A stretch of DNA of 64,000 bases from Pseudomonas sp. L5B5 (GCF_020520285.1 NZ_CP084742.1:1860001-1924000), one strand, 5' to 3'; shown: positions 1-37,523, counted from the first letter of the stretch. A program made the numbers and translations. Notes: generated by a model not told the origin, from the letters alone.

Positions 1-1453
1 GCTGGCCGTCCTTGATCTTGACGCTGATGCTGTCCAGGTGACGCTGGCCCAGCACCCGTCCGGCAGCGGTTTCGTAAGGCAGCCAGACATTGAGCAGGTT
101 GGCTGCGGTGAACAGGTTCTTGTTCTCGGCAGCCACCCCGATCACCGTGCACGGCAGGTTGCCCACCAGGATCACCTGCCCCAGGGGATCGACATCCGGG
201 CCGAACAGCCGGTTGCGGGTGTTGTGGTCGATGACCACCACCTGGGCCTGGCGCCGGGCGTCGTTCTCGCTGAAGGCGATGCCGGCGGCGAGCTTGATGT
301 CACGCACCTTGAAGTACAGGTGGCTGACACCATTGACCGTGGCATTGAGGTCGATGTTGCCGAAGCGCAGCAACAGGCTGCGGCCCACCATCGGCGTGGC
401 GCTGTCGACGTAGTACAGCTGGTTCAGGGCCGTGACGTCGGCAGGCATCAGGGTCTGGATGCCCGCCGCCCGGCTGTCGCCGAAACTGGCCCCGGGAAAG
501 ATGTCGATGGTGTTGCTGCCGATCGCCTGGATGTCCTTGAGCACGTAGCGCTTGGCGCCTTCGCCAATGGCCACGATGGACACCACCGAGGTGATGCCGA
601 TGATGATCCCGAGCATGGTCAGCAAGGTGCGCATGCGGTGTGACACCAGCGCCACCCAGGCCATCACGAAAGCCTCCTTGAACAGGCCCAGGCTGGCCAC
701 CAGGCGCCGAGCCCCGGCCGGCCGCGAGGACACCTGCGGCGGTGCCTCGAGCGCCTGTGCCGGCTGCGGGTTGACCCGGTCGCTGACGATCTCGCCATCG
801 CGCACCTCGATGATGCGTTGGGCATTGGCCGCCACCTTGGGGTCGTGGGTGACGATGATCACCGTGTGCCCCGCGGCGTGCAGCTCCTGGAGAATGCGCA
901 TCACCTCCTTGCCGCTACTGGTGTCCAGGGCCCCGGTGGGTTCGTCGGCCAGGATCACCTCGCCGCCGTTCATCAGTGCCCGGGCGATGCTCACCCGCTG
1001 CTGCTGGCCGCCGGACAGCTGGTTGGGCCGGTGTTCCAGGTGCCCGTCCAGGCCCAGGCGCGCCAGCAGCTCGCGGGCCCGGCCATGGCGCCGGGCCTGG
1101 GGGCTGCCGGCGTAGATCGCCGGGATCTCGACGTTGTGCATGGCATTGAGGTGGGGCAACAGGTGGTAGCGCTGGAAGATGAAGCCGAAGTGATCGCGGC
1201 GCAGTTCCGCCAGTGCCTGGTCGTCCAGGTCGCGGGTTTCGCGGCCATTGACCTGGTAGCTGCCGGCCGTGGCGTAGTCCAGGCAGCCGAGGATGTTCAT
1301 CAGGGTCGACTTGCCCGAGCCCGAGGCCCCGGTGATGGCCACCATCTCCCCGGCCTGGATGTCCAGGTCGATATTCTTCAGGGCCATGAACTCCCGTTCG
1401 CCGGCCTTGAAACTGCGGCTGATGCCCTTGAGCTGCAACAGTGGCTGGGTCAT
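1..1453 (-). CDS. macB: MacB-type ABC exporter, ATPase-permease fusion (partial, C-terminus off the left edge)
   Basis: Inner-membrane ABC transporter of the MacB family, which works with the MacA adaptor and a TolC-like outer-membrane channel. The reading frame runs from ATG at 1453 to base 1, about 484 residues of a family usually near 650. The N-terminal ATPase shows a Walker A (GASGSGKST, about residue 43), the signature LSGGQQQRVSIARAL, and the Walker B/D-loop stretch VILADEPTGALD. The first transmembrane segment follows near residue 270 (LLTMLGIIIGITSVVSIVAI), then the periplasmic domain up to the window edge. The start lies 2 bases beyond the macA stop, so the two are co-translated. 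Position directly after a lipopeptide synthetase implies export of that lipopeptide; this is inference from context. No outer-membrane partner gene is seen in the window. Confidence 0.93.
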   Translation of the reverse strand, partial: MTQPLLQLKGISRSFKAGEREFMALKNIDLDIQAGEMVAITGASGSGKSTLMNILGCLDYATAGSYQVNGRETRDLDDQALAELRRDHFGFIFQRYHLLPHLNAMHNVEIPAIYAGSPQARRHGRARELLARLGLDGHLEHRPNQLSGGQQQRVSIARALMNGGEVILADEPTGALDTSSGKEVMRILQELHAAGHTVIIVTHDPKVAANAQRIIEVRDGEIVSDRVNPQPAQALEAPPQVSSRPAGARRLVASLGLFKEAFVMAWVALVSHRMRTLLTMLGIIIGITSVVSIVAIGEGAKRYVLKDIQAIGSNTIDIFPGASFGDSRAAGIQTLMPADVTALNQLYYVDSATPMVGRSLLLRFGNIDLNATVNGVSHLYFKVRDIKLAAGIAFSENDARRQAQVVVIDHNTRNRLFGPDVDPLGQVILVGNLPCTVIGVAAENKNLFTAANLLNVWLPYETAAGRVLGQRHLDSISVKIKDGQ

Positions 1454-1455
1454 GG

Positions 1456-2607
1456 TCAGGCCCCCGCCATGCCAGGCTGCGGATCACCGATCACCACCTG
1501 GTCACCTTCGGCCAGGCCCTGGGTGATCTGGACCTTGACGTTGTTGTTGATCCCGGTGGTGACATTGCGCGCCTGAGCCTGGCCCTTGGCGTCGAGCACC
1601 CGTACCGCGAAGCTGCCATCGGCATTGCGCGGGCCCAGGGCCGCCACCGGCACCATCAGCACATCCTTGGCTGTGTCCAGGACGATGCGCACCTGGGCGG
1701 TCATGGAGATGCGCAGGCGGTGGTCGGGGTTGGGCACATCGAACAGCGCGTTGTAGAACACTGCGGTGTTCTGCTTGGGGGTGCCGGCAGGCTGGGTCTC
1801 GAGGAAATTCTGCGGCGCCGGCTCCGTGCCCCGCAACTTGGCGTAGTAGCGCTTCTCGGACTCGCCGAGGATGGTGAAGTACACCTGCTGGCCCGGGCTG
1901 ATGTGGATTACGTCGGCCTCGGACACCTGGGCCTTGACGGTCATGGTGTCCAGGTCGGCGAGCTTGAGCAGGATCGGCGCGAGCTGGTTGGCGATCACGG
2001 TCTGGCCTTCCTGGGTCACCACCCCCACCACATCGCCGTCGATGGGCGCGATGATACGGGTGTAGGCCAGGTTCACCTTGGCGGTGTCGATCTGGATTTG
2101 CGCGCTCTTGATCTGCGCGTCCAGGGACATCAGGTTGGCCTGCTGCACCTCGTAGTTGGATTCGGAGGTGTCGAAGTCCTGCTTGGAAATCGACGCGTCC
2201 ACCTGCAGCTCGCGATAACGCTCATAAGTCGCCTTGGTTTCCTTGAGCTGGGCAGCGGTGGCCCGGCGCTTGGCCTGCAGGTTTTCCTCGTCGACCTGGG
2301 CCTGGCGCAGGGTATTGCGCAGCACCAGGGGATCGATCTCGGCCAGCCACTGGCCTTGCTTGACCTTGTCCCCGACCTTGACCTTGAGGGATTTCAGCTG
2401 TCCGGAGACCTGGGCGCCGACGTCCACCTGCCGGATGCCTTCCAGCAAGCCGGAAGCCAGCACCGCGTTCTCGATGTCTCCCCGTTCGACGATGGCGGTC
2501 AGGTACTGCGGCGCCTGTGCCGGCGCGCGTACCGCATAGAAAATCAATCCGGCCACAACCACCAGCAACAGCCCCATACCGATTTTGCGAAACTTCGACT
2601 TTTCCAT
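1456..2607 (-). CDS. macA: MacA-type periplasmic adaptor (membrane fusion protein)
   Basis: Adaptor linking the MacB ATPase-permease to an outer-membrane channel. From ATG at 2607 the product is 383 residues. It has one N-terminal membrane anchor (IGMGLLLVVVAGLIFYAV), a biotinyl-lipoyl/hairpin region of MacA type (VDVGAQVSGQLKSLKVKVGD then a long alpha-helical hairpin about residues 95-160), and beta-barrel segments (DGDVVGVVTQEGQTV; VYFTILGESEKRYYAKL). An in-frame TTG at 2619 would add four residues; I prefer ATG 2607 because it opens the anchor directly, although neither start has a strong ribosome-binding site. It sits 159 bases after ofaC with two hairpins in the gap, and 2 bases before macB. 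Likely role: secretion of the lipopeptide made by ofaABC (context inference). Confidence 0.93.
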   Translation of the reverse strand: MEKSKFRKIGMGLLLVVVAGLIFYAVRAPAQAPQYLTAIVERGDIENAVLASGLLEGIRQVDVGAQVSGQLKSLKVKVGDKVKQGQWLAEIDPLVLRNTLRQAQVDEENLQAKRRATAAQLKETKATYERYRELQVDASISKQDFDTSESNYEVQQANLMSLDAQIKSAQIQIDTAKVNLAYTRIIAPIDGDVVGVVTQEGQTVIANQLAPILLKLADLDTMTVKAQVSEADVIHISPGQQVYFTILGESEKRYYAKLRGTEPAPQNFLETQPAGTPKQNTAVFYNALFDVPNPDHRLRISMTAQVRIVLDTAKDVLMVPVAALGPRNADGSFAVRVLDAKGQAQARNVTTGINNNVKVQITQGLAEGDQVVIGDPQPGMAGA

Positions 2608-2632
2608 AGATGACCACAAGTCCGTTGAGGGT

Positions 2633-2658
2633 GGGCTCCGCCGACCAGCGGCGAGCCC
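2633..2658 (-). other. Hairpin in the ofaC-macA spacer (proximal to macA)
   Basis: Inverted repeat GGGCTC(C)GCCG / CGGCGAGCCC: ten paired bases with one bulge around a 5-base loop. No T-run follows on either strand, so it is not a standard intrinsic terminator. It could stabilise or process the polycistronic RNA just ahead of macA. Function is unproven. Confidence 0.5.
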
Positions 2659-2665
2659 CCTTACA

Positions 2666-2696
2666 GGACACCGTGCTGCCGTAGTGAGCGGTGTCC
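2666..2696 (-). other. Hairpin in the ofaC-macA spacer (proximal to ofaC)
   Basis: Perfect 8-bp inverted repeat GGACACCG / CGGTGTCC with a 15-base loop, 70 bases beyond the ofaC stop. It lacks a T-run. Together with the hairpin at 2633-2658 it makes the only non-coding gap inside the ofaC-macA-macB unit strongly structured. Confidence 0.45.
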
Positions 2697-2766
2697 CAGG
2701 TAAATGAAACGTCCTATCGGGCCGACGGCGGGCACCCGCCCACCGCCAGCCTGGCCGCGTCTGGCG

Positions 2767-30557
<27,791 letters not shown>

Positions 30558-30791
30558 GTGTAACCTGCCTAGGATTCGGAAACGGTTGAAGAGAACGTCC
30601 GTGTTTCAGATGCAACGTTTCAGATGTGGCCGGTGCCCGAACCTCGAGCGGCCACGCCCCTGCCCTGCAGGGGGCTGCGCAACAGCCAGGATCTGGCGCA
30701 GCGAAAGAACGCTAAAACATCCCTCCCCAGGTGTCTGGCATGGGAATTCAGGACACTGTCCCGGGCCTGTCCCCCTCACGGCGTCACGCCT

Positions 30792-30817
30792 GCGCGCCGG
30801 CATCCAGGCCGGCGCGC
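30792..30817 (-). other. GC-rich hairpin in the ofaA-ofaB spacer
   Basis: Perfect 10-bp inverted repeat GCGCGCCGGC / GCCGGCGCGC with a 6-base loop, starting about 30 bases after the ofaA stop inside a 288-base non-coding gap. No T-run follows on the minus strand, so it is not a clear terminator. It may attenuate transcription or protect the ofaA message end. The rest of the gap holds no gene that I can support. Confidence 0.55.
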
Positions 30818-30845
30818 CAAGAGCGTGGAACACGGCCCGAAAGCC

Positions 30846-33800
30846 TCAGAGGCGCCGCTGGCGCTTGAGCTGGGGGATGGTCGTGGCGGGAATGACCACC
30901 TGCTGCAACTGGCTACGGGTGTTGGCTGCCAGTGCCGCCAGGGTCGGCTGGCTGAATAGCAGCCGGGCATCGGCATGCAACCCCTCCTGGCGCATCCGCG
31001 CCACCAGGCTGACCGCCAGCAGGGAGTGCCCGCCCAGTTCGAAGAAGTTGTCCTGGCGCCCGACTCGCTCGACCTGCAGCACCTCGGCCCAGAGCTGCGC
31101 CAGGGTAGTCTCCAGCTCGCCTTCGGGGGCCTCGAAGGCCCGGGCCAGCACCGCGTCCGCCCCGGGTTCAGGCAAGGCCTTGCGGTCCAGCTTGCCGTTG
31201 CCGCTCAGGGGCAAGGCGTCCAGGCGCACATAGGCCGCCGGCACCATGTAGTCGGGCAGGCGTTCCAGGACGTGGGCCCGCAACGCCTCGATACCCGGCT
31301 CGGCTGCTCCTGCCTGCAGGCTGTAGTAGGCCACCAGGCGTTCGTTGCGCATCAGCACCGCCACCTCGCGTATCCCAGGATGGCTGGCCAGCCGTGCCTC
31401 GATCTCCCCCGGTTCCAGGCGCAGGCCGCGCAGCTTGACCTGGAAGTCGTTGCGCCCCAGGAACTCCAGGACGCCGTCTTCGGTGTAGCGCACCAGGTCG
31501 CCACTGCGGTACAGCCGGTCACCGGCGACGAAGGGGCTGTCGATGAAGCGCTCGGCCTGCAGCTGCGCCAGGCCCAGGTAGCCACGGGCGACCCCGACCC
31601 CACCGATGTGCAGCTGGCCACTGACGCCCCGAGGCACCGGCTGGTCATGGGCGTCCAGCACGTACAAGCGGGTGTTGGTGATGGCCCGGCCGATGGGCAG
31701 TTGCACCGGCGGTATCGGCGCATCGGGCTCCAGGGTCCAGGCGGTGCTGTCCACCGTGGCTTCGGTCGGGCCGTAGACGTTGTGCAGACGCGCCCGGGGC
31801 AGGCGCTGGCGCATGAGCAAGGCGATGGCCTCGGTCAGCTCGCCGCCGCCGCAGAACACATCGGTCAGGCTCTGGCACTGGCTCGCCTCTTCCAGCTGCA
31901 GGAACTGCAGCAGCATCGCCGGCACGAACTTGATCATCGTCACCTGCTGCTCCACCACCAGCCGCGCCAGGTACGCCGGCTCGCGGTGACCGCCCGGCCG
32001 CGCCAGCAACAGGCGCATACCGGTGACCAGGGGCCAGAACAGCTCCCAGACCGAGCCATCGAAGCTGAACGGGGCCTTTTGCAGCAAGGTGCCGCCCGCC
32101 GACCGTGGACACAGCTGCGAGCCCCAGTGCATCAGGTTGCCCAGGCCGCGGTGCTCCACCATCACGCCCTTGGGCGTGCCGGTGGAGCCGGAGGTGTAGA
32201 TCACATAGGCCAGGTGCGAGACCTCCAGCCCCGGTACATGCGGGTCCTGCTGGGGCTGGTGCTGCCAGGTGCAGGCGTCGAAATCCAGCAGCGGCAATCC
32301 CAGGTCCTCCAGCAACGACCGGGTGGGCTGGTGCACCAGCAGCGCCAGCGGCTGGCTGTCCTGCACCAGGAAGCGCAGGCGCTCGGCGGGGTAGTCCGGG
32401 TCCAGGGGCACATAGGCGCCACCGGCCTTGAGTATGCCCAGCAGGCCCACCAGCAGCTCGGGGCTGCGCTGCACACACAGCCCGACTCGCACGTCCGGCC
32501 CCACGCCCTGCTCGCGCAGGTGATGGGCCAGCTGGTTGGCCTGGCGATTGAGCTGTTCGTAGCTCAGTTGCCGCTCGCCAGCCTGCACGGCAACAGCCTG
32601 GGGCGTGCGTTGCACCTGGGCTTCGAACAGGGCATGCAGGGTCAGCTCGCGCGGATAGGCCGACTCGGTGGCGTTGTATTCCAGCAGCAGTTGCGCCGCC
32701 TCGGCCGGCGGCAGGATCGGCAGGCTGTGCAGGGGCGTCGCCGGCGCTTGCTCCAGGGCCTGCAACAGGCCCTGGAGGGCACAACCCAGGTAATCCAGCA
32801 CGCGCTGCGCGCCGATCCGCCGTGGCGCGCGGACGCCCAGGCGGAACCCCGGCTCCAGGTCGTCCACGGCCAGCATCAGCGGATAACTGACCACCTCTTC
32901 GCTGGCGAGCAATTGCACGCCAGCCGGCAAGTCCTGCAACAGTGCCTGGGCATCGGCGCCGACGTTGTGCCGGTAGTTGAGCAAGGCATTGAACAAGGGG
33001 GTCGGCGGCGCCACCGCGCTGCAGCGCTGGGCCAGGGACAGCGGCGCCTGCTCGTGGGCCAGCAGTGCGCTGAGGTGCTCCTGGGCCTGATGCAGGCCGT
33101 CGATCACCGTCAGCCCCGCCAGTTCCAGGCGCAGGGGCAAAGTGTTGATGAACATGCCCAGGGCCCGGTCGGCCCCGGGGCCGGCCTGCAAGCGGCCCAG
33201 CAGCACGGTGCCGAACAGCACATCCTCGCGCCCGCTGGTGCGCCCCAGCACCAGGGCCCACGCCAGGTGGAACAGACTGGCGGCACTGACTCCATGGCGG
33301 CGGACCAGGCGCCGCAGGCGCTGGTCCAGGTCATTGTCCAGCAGGTGCCCGGCCTCCTCGTGGTCCAGTTGTTCGCCGGGCCGCTCCTTGAGCTCGAACG
33401 CCAGGGTCGGCGCGTCCACCCCGGCCAGCGCCTGGCGGAAGAACGCCGCGTGGCGCTCCTGGTCCAGGCCGGTGCGGGCTACGTATTCGCGGTAGGCGAA
33501 AGGCTCGGCCAACTGCTGCTGGCGACCGTCCATGTGGGCGCCGATTTCCGCCATCAGCACGGCGGTAGAGGTCGCGTCGTTGACCAGGTGATGGAAACGC
33601 AGAATGGCCAGCCAGCGGCCCTGTGGCCGGTCTTCGGCCCAGCCCAGGGCGAGCATGGGTGCCTGACGGATATCCAGGGGGCGCTGGCGAGGATCGAAGT
33701 GCCGGCGCAGTTGCTCGAGCACCGGCTCGTCCACCACGGGCCGCAGTTCTTCCACGGCCAGCGGGGCCTGGCGCCAGACCACTTGCACCGCCGGCTCCAG

Positions 33801-36800
33801 CACTTCCCAGACCAGGCTGGTGCGCAGGATGTCGTGTCGCTGGATGACTGCCTGCAACGCCTGGGCGAACGCGTCCAGGTCCTCGCGGCGGGCGAAGGCG
33901 AACAGCGCATGCTGCTGGTACGGATCACGGCTGGCCGAGGTCATGTGGTGGTACAGCAGGCCGGCCTGCAAGGGCGCCAGGGGATAGATCTCCTGGACAT
34001 TGGCCGCCCCACCGGGAACCGTGGCCACGACTCGGTCGATGCTGTCCTGGTCCAGCGCCAGCAAGCTGAGCAGGTCCGGGGTGATGCGCTGGCAGCCGGG
34101 CGGCACGCGATTGGCCGGGACCTGCAGTGGCGCCTGCTGCTGCACCGCGGCGGCCAGGCTGGCCAGGGTCGGCTGGCCGAACAGTACCCGCACATCGGCC
34201 TGCAGGCCCTCCTGCTCCATGCGCTGGATCAGTTGCAGGGCCAGCAACGAATGCCCACCCAATTCGAAGAAGTGATCCTGGCGCCCGACTCGGCCGACCT
34301 GCAACACCTCGGCCCAGAGTCGTGCCAGGGTGGTTTCCAGGCCCTCCCGGGGCGCCTCGTACTCGCGACTGATCAGCGCCTGCTGGTCCGGCGCCGGCAG
34401 CGCCCGGCGGTCCAGCTTGCCATTGGCGGTCAGCGGCAAGGCATCGAGCCGTACATAGGCCATGGGCACCATGTAGTCCGGCAAGCGTTGCAGCAGGTAC
34501 TCGCGCAATTGGCCGATGGGCATCTCCCCCTCGGCACTGAACCAGGCTACCAGCTGGCCATCGCGGGCCTGGACCACCGCCTCGTGCAGGGCGGGATGGC
34601 TGCCCAGGCAGGTTTCGATTTCCCCCAGCTCGATGCGCAGGCCGCGGATCTTCACCTGGTCGTCGTTGCGCCCGAGGTATTCCAGGGTGCCGTCCTGGCG
34701 CCAGCACGCCAGGTCGCCGGTGCGATACATCCGTGCTCCCGGCACTTCGCTGAACGGGTCGTCGAGGAAGCGCTCGGCGGTCAGCTCGGGGCGCTCGAGA
34801 TACCCTCGGGCCACCCCGGCACCGCCCACGTACAACTCGCCGGGCACGCCGATGGGCAGGGGCCGTCGCTGCTCATCCAGCAGATAGATGCGCGTGTTGG
34901 CGATCGGCCGACCGATATGCAGCGCTGCGCCGGGCTCGATGGTCCCGGAGGTTGCCACCACCGTGGCCTCGGTCGGGCCGTAGTTGTTGACCAGGGTAAA
35001 GCCCTGGGCCAGCGGCGGTTGGCGCAGGCGATCGCCCCCCACCAGCAAGGTCTCGAGGGTCGGGTGGCCGGTGTGCCGGCTGAAGGCGTATTCGGCCACC
35101 GGGGTCGGCAGGAAGCTCACGTCCAGCGGCTGGGCGCGCCACCAGGCGAGCAGGCTGTCGAGGTCCTCGGGGCCGTCGCTGACCGGCGCCAGGTGCAGGG
35201 TCGCCCCGGCACACAGGGTCGGCCAGATCTCCCAGGCCATGGCATCGAAACCGAAGCCGGCCAGGCAGGAGGTCTGCCGGCCCGGGCGCAGGTCGAAGGC
35301 CTCGCAGTGCCAGTCCACCAGGCCCGACAGGCTCTGGTGCTCCACCAGTACGCCCTTGGGCAGGCCGGTGGAACCCGAGGTGTAGATCACATAGGCCAGG
35401 TGCCGAGGGGTCAGCCCGGGCACCTGCGGGTTGGCCGCGATACCCGGCTGCCACTGCACGCTGTCCAGCTCCACCAATGGCATTGTCAGGGCCGGCAGGT
35501 GCTGGCGCAGGTCCTGCTGGACCAGTACCGCCACCGGGGCACAATCCTTGAGCAGGTAGGCCAGGCGCTCGGCCGGATGCGCCGGGTCGAGGGGGACGTA
35601 GCCGGCCCCGGCCTTGAGGATCGCCAGCAGGCCCACCAGGGTCTGCGGGCTGCGCCGGGCCACGATGGCGACCCGGTCGTCCGGGCGTACGCCCAGCTCC
35701 TGCAGGTGCCGAGCCAGGGCGTTGGCCTGCTGATCGAGCTGGGCATAGCTGAGCGTCTGGTCCTGGGCAATGAGCGCAATGGCGTCCGGGGTGCGGGCGG
35801 CCCAGGCCTCGATCCGGGCATGGATGCGCTGCTCGGTGGCGGCCGGGCGGTCGGTGGCGTTCCACTGGCGCAGGCGTGCACTGTCGGCCTCGGTCAGCAG
35901 CGAGAAACCCTGCACCGCCAAGCCGGTGTCCTCCAGGCCTTGCTCCAGGATATGCAGCAGGTGCCCGGCCATGGCCTGGACCTCCCCGGCCTGGAAATAC
36001 CGGCGGTCATAGACGTAGTGCATCCAGGCACTGTCATCGAAGCTGTTGCTGCGCAGGTGGATGGCCAGCGGTCCGGGCTCATGGCGGTTGGAGACTTTCA
36101 CCGACGAGGCGCTGGTCTCGCCGTAGCGGTACTCCAGGTTCTCGACCTCATAGGACAGCGACACTTCGAACAGCTGCGAGCGGTCTTCGCGCAACAGGCC
36201 AAGGGCCCGATTGAGCTCGCTCAACGGGAAGCGCTGGTGACGAAAATCCTGCTTCAGCACGTCGCGAACCGCCATCACCAGGGCCTCGAAGCTCAGCTGC
36301 GGGGCGAAGTCCATGCGGACGGCGCTGACCTGGGTGAAGGAGCCCAGGGTCACCTTGAAGGCAGCGTTGGGGCGGTTCAGCACCGGCATGCCCAGCACCC
36401 ACTCGCTGCGTTGCCCGATCCGGGTGAAGTACACGTGCAGTGCCGCCAGCAACACATGGAAGGCCGAGCCACCGAGCTGCCTGCCCAGGGCTTTCATCCG
36501 CTCGTGCAGCACCGCAGGGAACGCCTGGACCAGGGTCGCCCCCGGCGTCCCGCCATCCTCGGGCGCCCGATAGCGTGGGCGCAGCAGGGGTTCGGGCACG
36601 CTGCGGTATTTGTCCAGCCAGTAGTCCCGGTCACGCTGATAACGAGCGGACTGGTGGTAGCGGATATCGTCCTCGATGAAGTCGGTGAAGGATGGCGCCG
36701 TGGCCTCTGGTTCTTCGCCGCGCAACAGAGTGCTGTAGACGTCGCCCGTGATCTGGGACAGCTGGGCGAACCCCCAGCCATCGAGGATCAGGTGATGGGC

Positions 36801-37226
36801 CTCGGACTCCACCAGGTGGTACTGCGGCCCCAGGCGAAACACCGAGAAACGACACAGGCGCTCGCCTTCCAGGGCGAAGGCCTGCTGCATCTGCCGCTGG
36901 ATCTGCAGCCGGGCAGCGGCCAGCGGATCGGCCTCGCCGGACACGTCGTGCACCACCAGTTCCATCGGCCAATGGCGATCGAAATACTGCAATGGCAAGC
37001 CATCCGGGCTGCCCTCGCGGGACAGGACGGTGCGCAGCACGTCGTGCCGAGCCACCACCAGCTCCAGGGCACGCTGCAGCAGATCGGGCCGGAGCGGACC
37101 ATGCAATTCGGCATACCCACCGATGTTGTACAAGGGCGAGTCGCCGCGACTGAGCTGGTCAAGCCAGATATCCCGTTGCCCGGCGGTCAGAGGCAGGCCC
37201 CGGGCCTGTGCCTGAACGACGTTCAT
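30846..37226 (-). CDS. ofaA: Lipopeptide NRPS, starter and modules 1-2 (OfaA-type)
   Basis: First synthetase, 2126 residues from ATG 37226, which follows GGGGG at good spacing; an in-frame ATG at 37247 would add seven residues. Order: starter condensation domain (1-450, opening with LPLTAGQRDIWLDQL), which in this family acylates the first amino acid with a 3-hydroxy fatty acid; A1 (code DAWFLGNVV, Leu); carrier (about 988); C2; A2 (code DGWKFGVVD, likely Glu, with Lys at the position that usually faces an acidic side chain); carrier (about 2062). C2 groups with dual condensation/epimerisation domains but its motif is degenerate (HHMTSASRD instead of HHxxxxxGD, and HHLVNDA at the core). It may therefore leave Leu-1 in the L form. 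The tail is basic (LKRQRRL). Expression is probably driven from the divergent region shared with luxR. Confidence 0.95.
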   Translation of the reverse strand: MNVVQAQARGLPLTAGQRDIWLDQLSRGDSPLYNIGGYAELHGPLRPDLLQRALELVVARHDVLRTVLSREGSPDGLPLQYFDRHWPMELVVHDVSGEADPLAAARLQIQRQMQQAFALEGERLCRFSVFRLGPQYHLVESEAHHLILDGWGFAQLSQITGDVYSTLLRGEEPEATAPSFTDFIEDDIRYHQSARYQRDRDYWLDKYRSVPEPLLRPRYRAPEDGGTPGATLVQAFPAVLHERMKALGRQLGGSAFHVLLAALHVYFTRIGQRSEWVLGMPVLNRPNAAFKVTLGSFTQVSAVRMDFAPQLSFEALVMAVRDVLKQDFRHQRFPLSELNRALGLLREDRSQLFEVSLSYEVENLEYRYGETSASSVKVSNRHEPGPLAIHLRSNSFDDSAWMHYVYDRRYFQAGEVQAMAGHLLHILEQGLEDTGLAVQGFSLLTEADSARLRQWNATDRPAATEQRIHARIEAWAARTPDAIALIAQDQTLSYAQLDQQANALARHLQELGVRPDDRVAIVARRSPQTLVGLLAILKAGAGYVPLDPAHPAERLAYLLKDCAPVAVLVQQDLRQHLPALTMPLVELDSVQWQPGIAANPQVPGLTPRHLAYVIYTSGSTGLPKGVLVEHQSLSGLVDWHCEAFDLRPGRQTSCLAGFGFDAMAWEIWPTLCAGATLHLAPVSDGPEDLDSLLAWWRAQPLDVSFLPTPVAEYAFSRHTGHPTLETLLVGGDRLRQPPLAQGFTLVNNYGPTEATVVATSGTIEPGAALHIGRPIANTRIYLLDEQRRPLPIGVPGELYVGGAGVARGYLERPELTAERFLDDPFSEVPGARMYRTGDLACWRQDGTLEYLGRNDDQVKIRGLRIELGEIETCLGSHPALHEAVVQARDGQLVAWFSAEGEMPIGQLREYLLQRLPDYMVPMAYVRLDALPLTANGKLDRRALPAPDQQALISREYEAPREGLETTLARLWAEVLQVGRVGRQDHFFELGGHSLLALQLIQRMEQEGLQADVRVLFGQPTLASLAAAVQQQAPLQVPANRVPPGCQRITPDLLSLLALDQDSIDRVVATVPGGAANVQEIYPLAPLQAGLLYHHMTSASRDPYQQHALFAFARREDLDAFAQALQAVIQRHDILRTSLVWEVLEPAVQVVWRQAPLAVEELRPVVDEPVLEQLRRHFDPRQRPLDIRQAPMLALGWAEDRPQGRWLAILRFHHLVNDATSTAVLMAEIGAHMDGRQQQLAEPFAYREYVARTGLDQERHAAFFRQALAGVDAPTLAFELKERPGEQLDHEEAGHLLDNDLDQRLRRLVRRHGVSAASLFHLAWALVLGRTSGREDVLFGTVLLGRLQAGPGADRALGMFINTLPLRLELAGLTVIDGLHQAQEHLSALLAHEQAPLSLAQRCSAVAPPTPLFNALLNYRHNVGADAQALLQDLPAGVQLLASEEVVSYPLMLAVDDLEPGFRLGVRAPRRIGAQRVLDYLGCALQGLLQALEQAPATPLHSLPILPPAEAAQLLLEYNATESAYPRELTLHALFEAQVQRTPQAVAVQAGERQLSYEQLNRQANQLAHHLREQGVGPDVRVGLCVQRSPELLVGLLGILKAGGAYVPLDPDYPAERLRFLVQDSQPLALLVHQPTRSLLEDLGLPLLDFDACTWQHQPQQDPHVPGLEVSHLAYVIYTSGSTGTPKGVMVEHRGLGNLMHWGSQLCPRSAGGTLLQKAPFSFDGSVWELFWPLVTGMRLLLARPGGHREPAYLARLVVEQQVTMIKFVPAMLLQFLQLEEASQCQSLTDVFCGGGELTEAIALLMRQRLPRARLHNVYGPTEATVDSTAWTLEPDAPIPPVQLPIGRAITNTRLYVLDAHDQPVPRGVSGQLHIGGVGVARGYLGLAQLQAERFIDSPFVAGDRLYRSGDLVRYTEDGVLEFLGRNDFQVKLRGLRLEPGEIEARLASHPGIREVAVLMRNERLVAYYSLQAGAAEPGIEALRAHVLERLPDYMVPAAYVRLDALPLSGNGKLDRKALPEPGADAVLARAFEAPEGELETTLAQLWAEVLQVERVGRQDNFFELGGHSLLAVSLVARMRQEGLHADARLLFSQPTLAALAANTRSQLQQVVIPATTIPQLKRQRRL

Positions 37227-37375
37227 GGCTGCCCCCGGCGCGGGCATCCTGCCTGCGGCAAGCGGCGAATGGCGACGACAACGTCGCCCATGGCTGTGGC
37301 AGAAAAAATCGTCATAAGATCCTTCTCATGTGATGGCCAGGGCACCGGCTTCCAGGATTTAAGCACCGGCCCCAG

Positions 37376-37407
37376 GGACTGTATGTCACCCGAAACCTGG
37401 ACAGTCC
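37376..37407. promoter_or_regulatory. Nested dyad upstream of ofaA, candidate LuxR-type operator
   Basis: Outer arms GGACTGT / ACAGTCC (7 bp) enclose the 20-base dyad TGTCACCCGAAACCTGGACA (37384-37403). The inner element has the TGTC...GACA ends and the 20-base length of the syr-syp box described for LuxR-type regulators of P. syringae lipopeptides. It lies about 150 bases upstream of ofaA and 410 upstream of the regulator gene. The operator role is inference. Confidence 0.4.
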
Positions 37408-37523
37408 GGGGGGCCGCCATGGCTCTGCAACGCGGTTCTCAGGGGAATTTTGGCCCTTGGACGAGGACCTGCGGCACGGCTGAATTAGTTGTAGGAAATT
37501 GACTATCCGTGCCTGAGGTTCTT

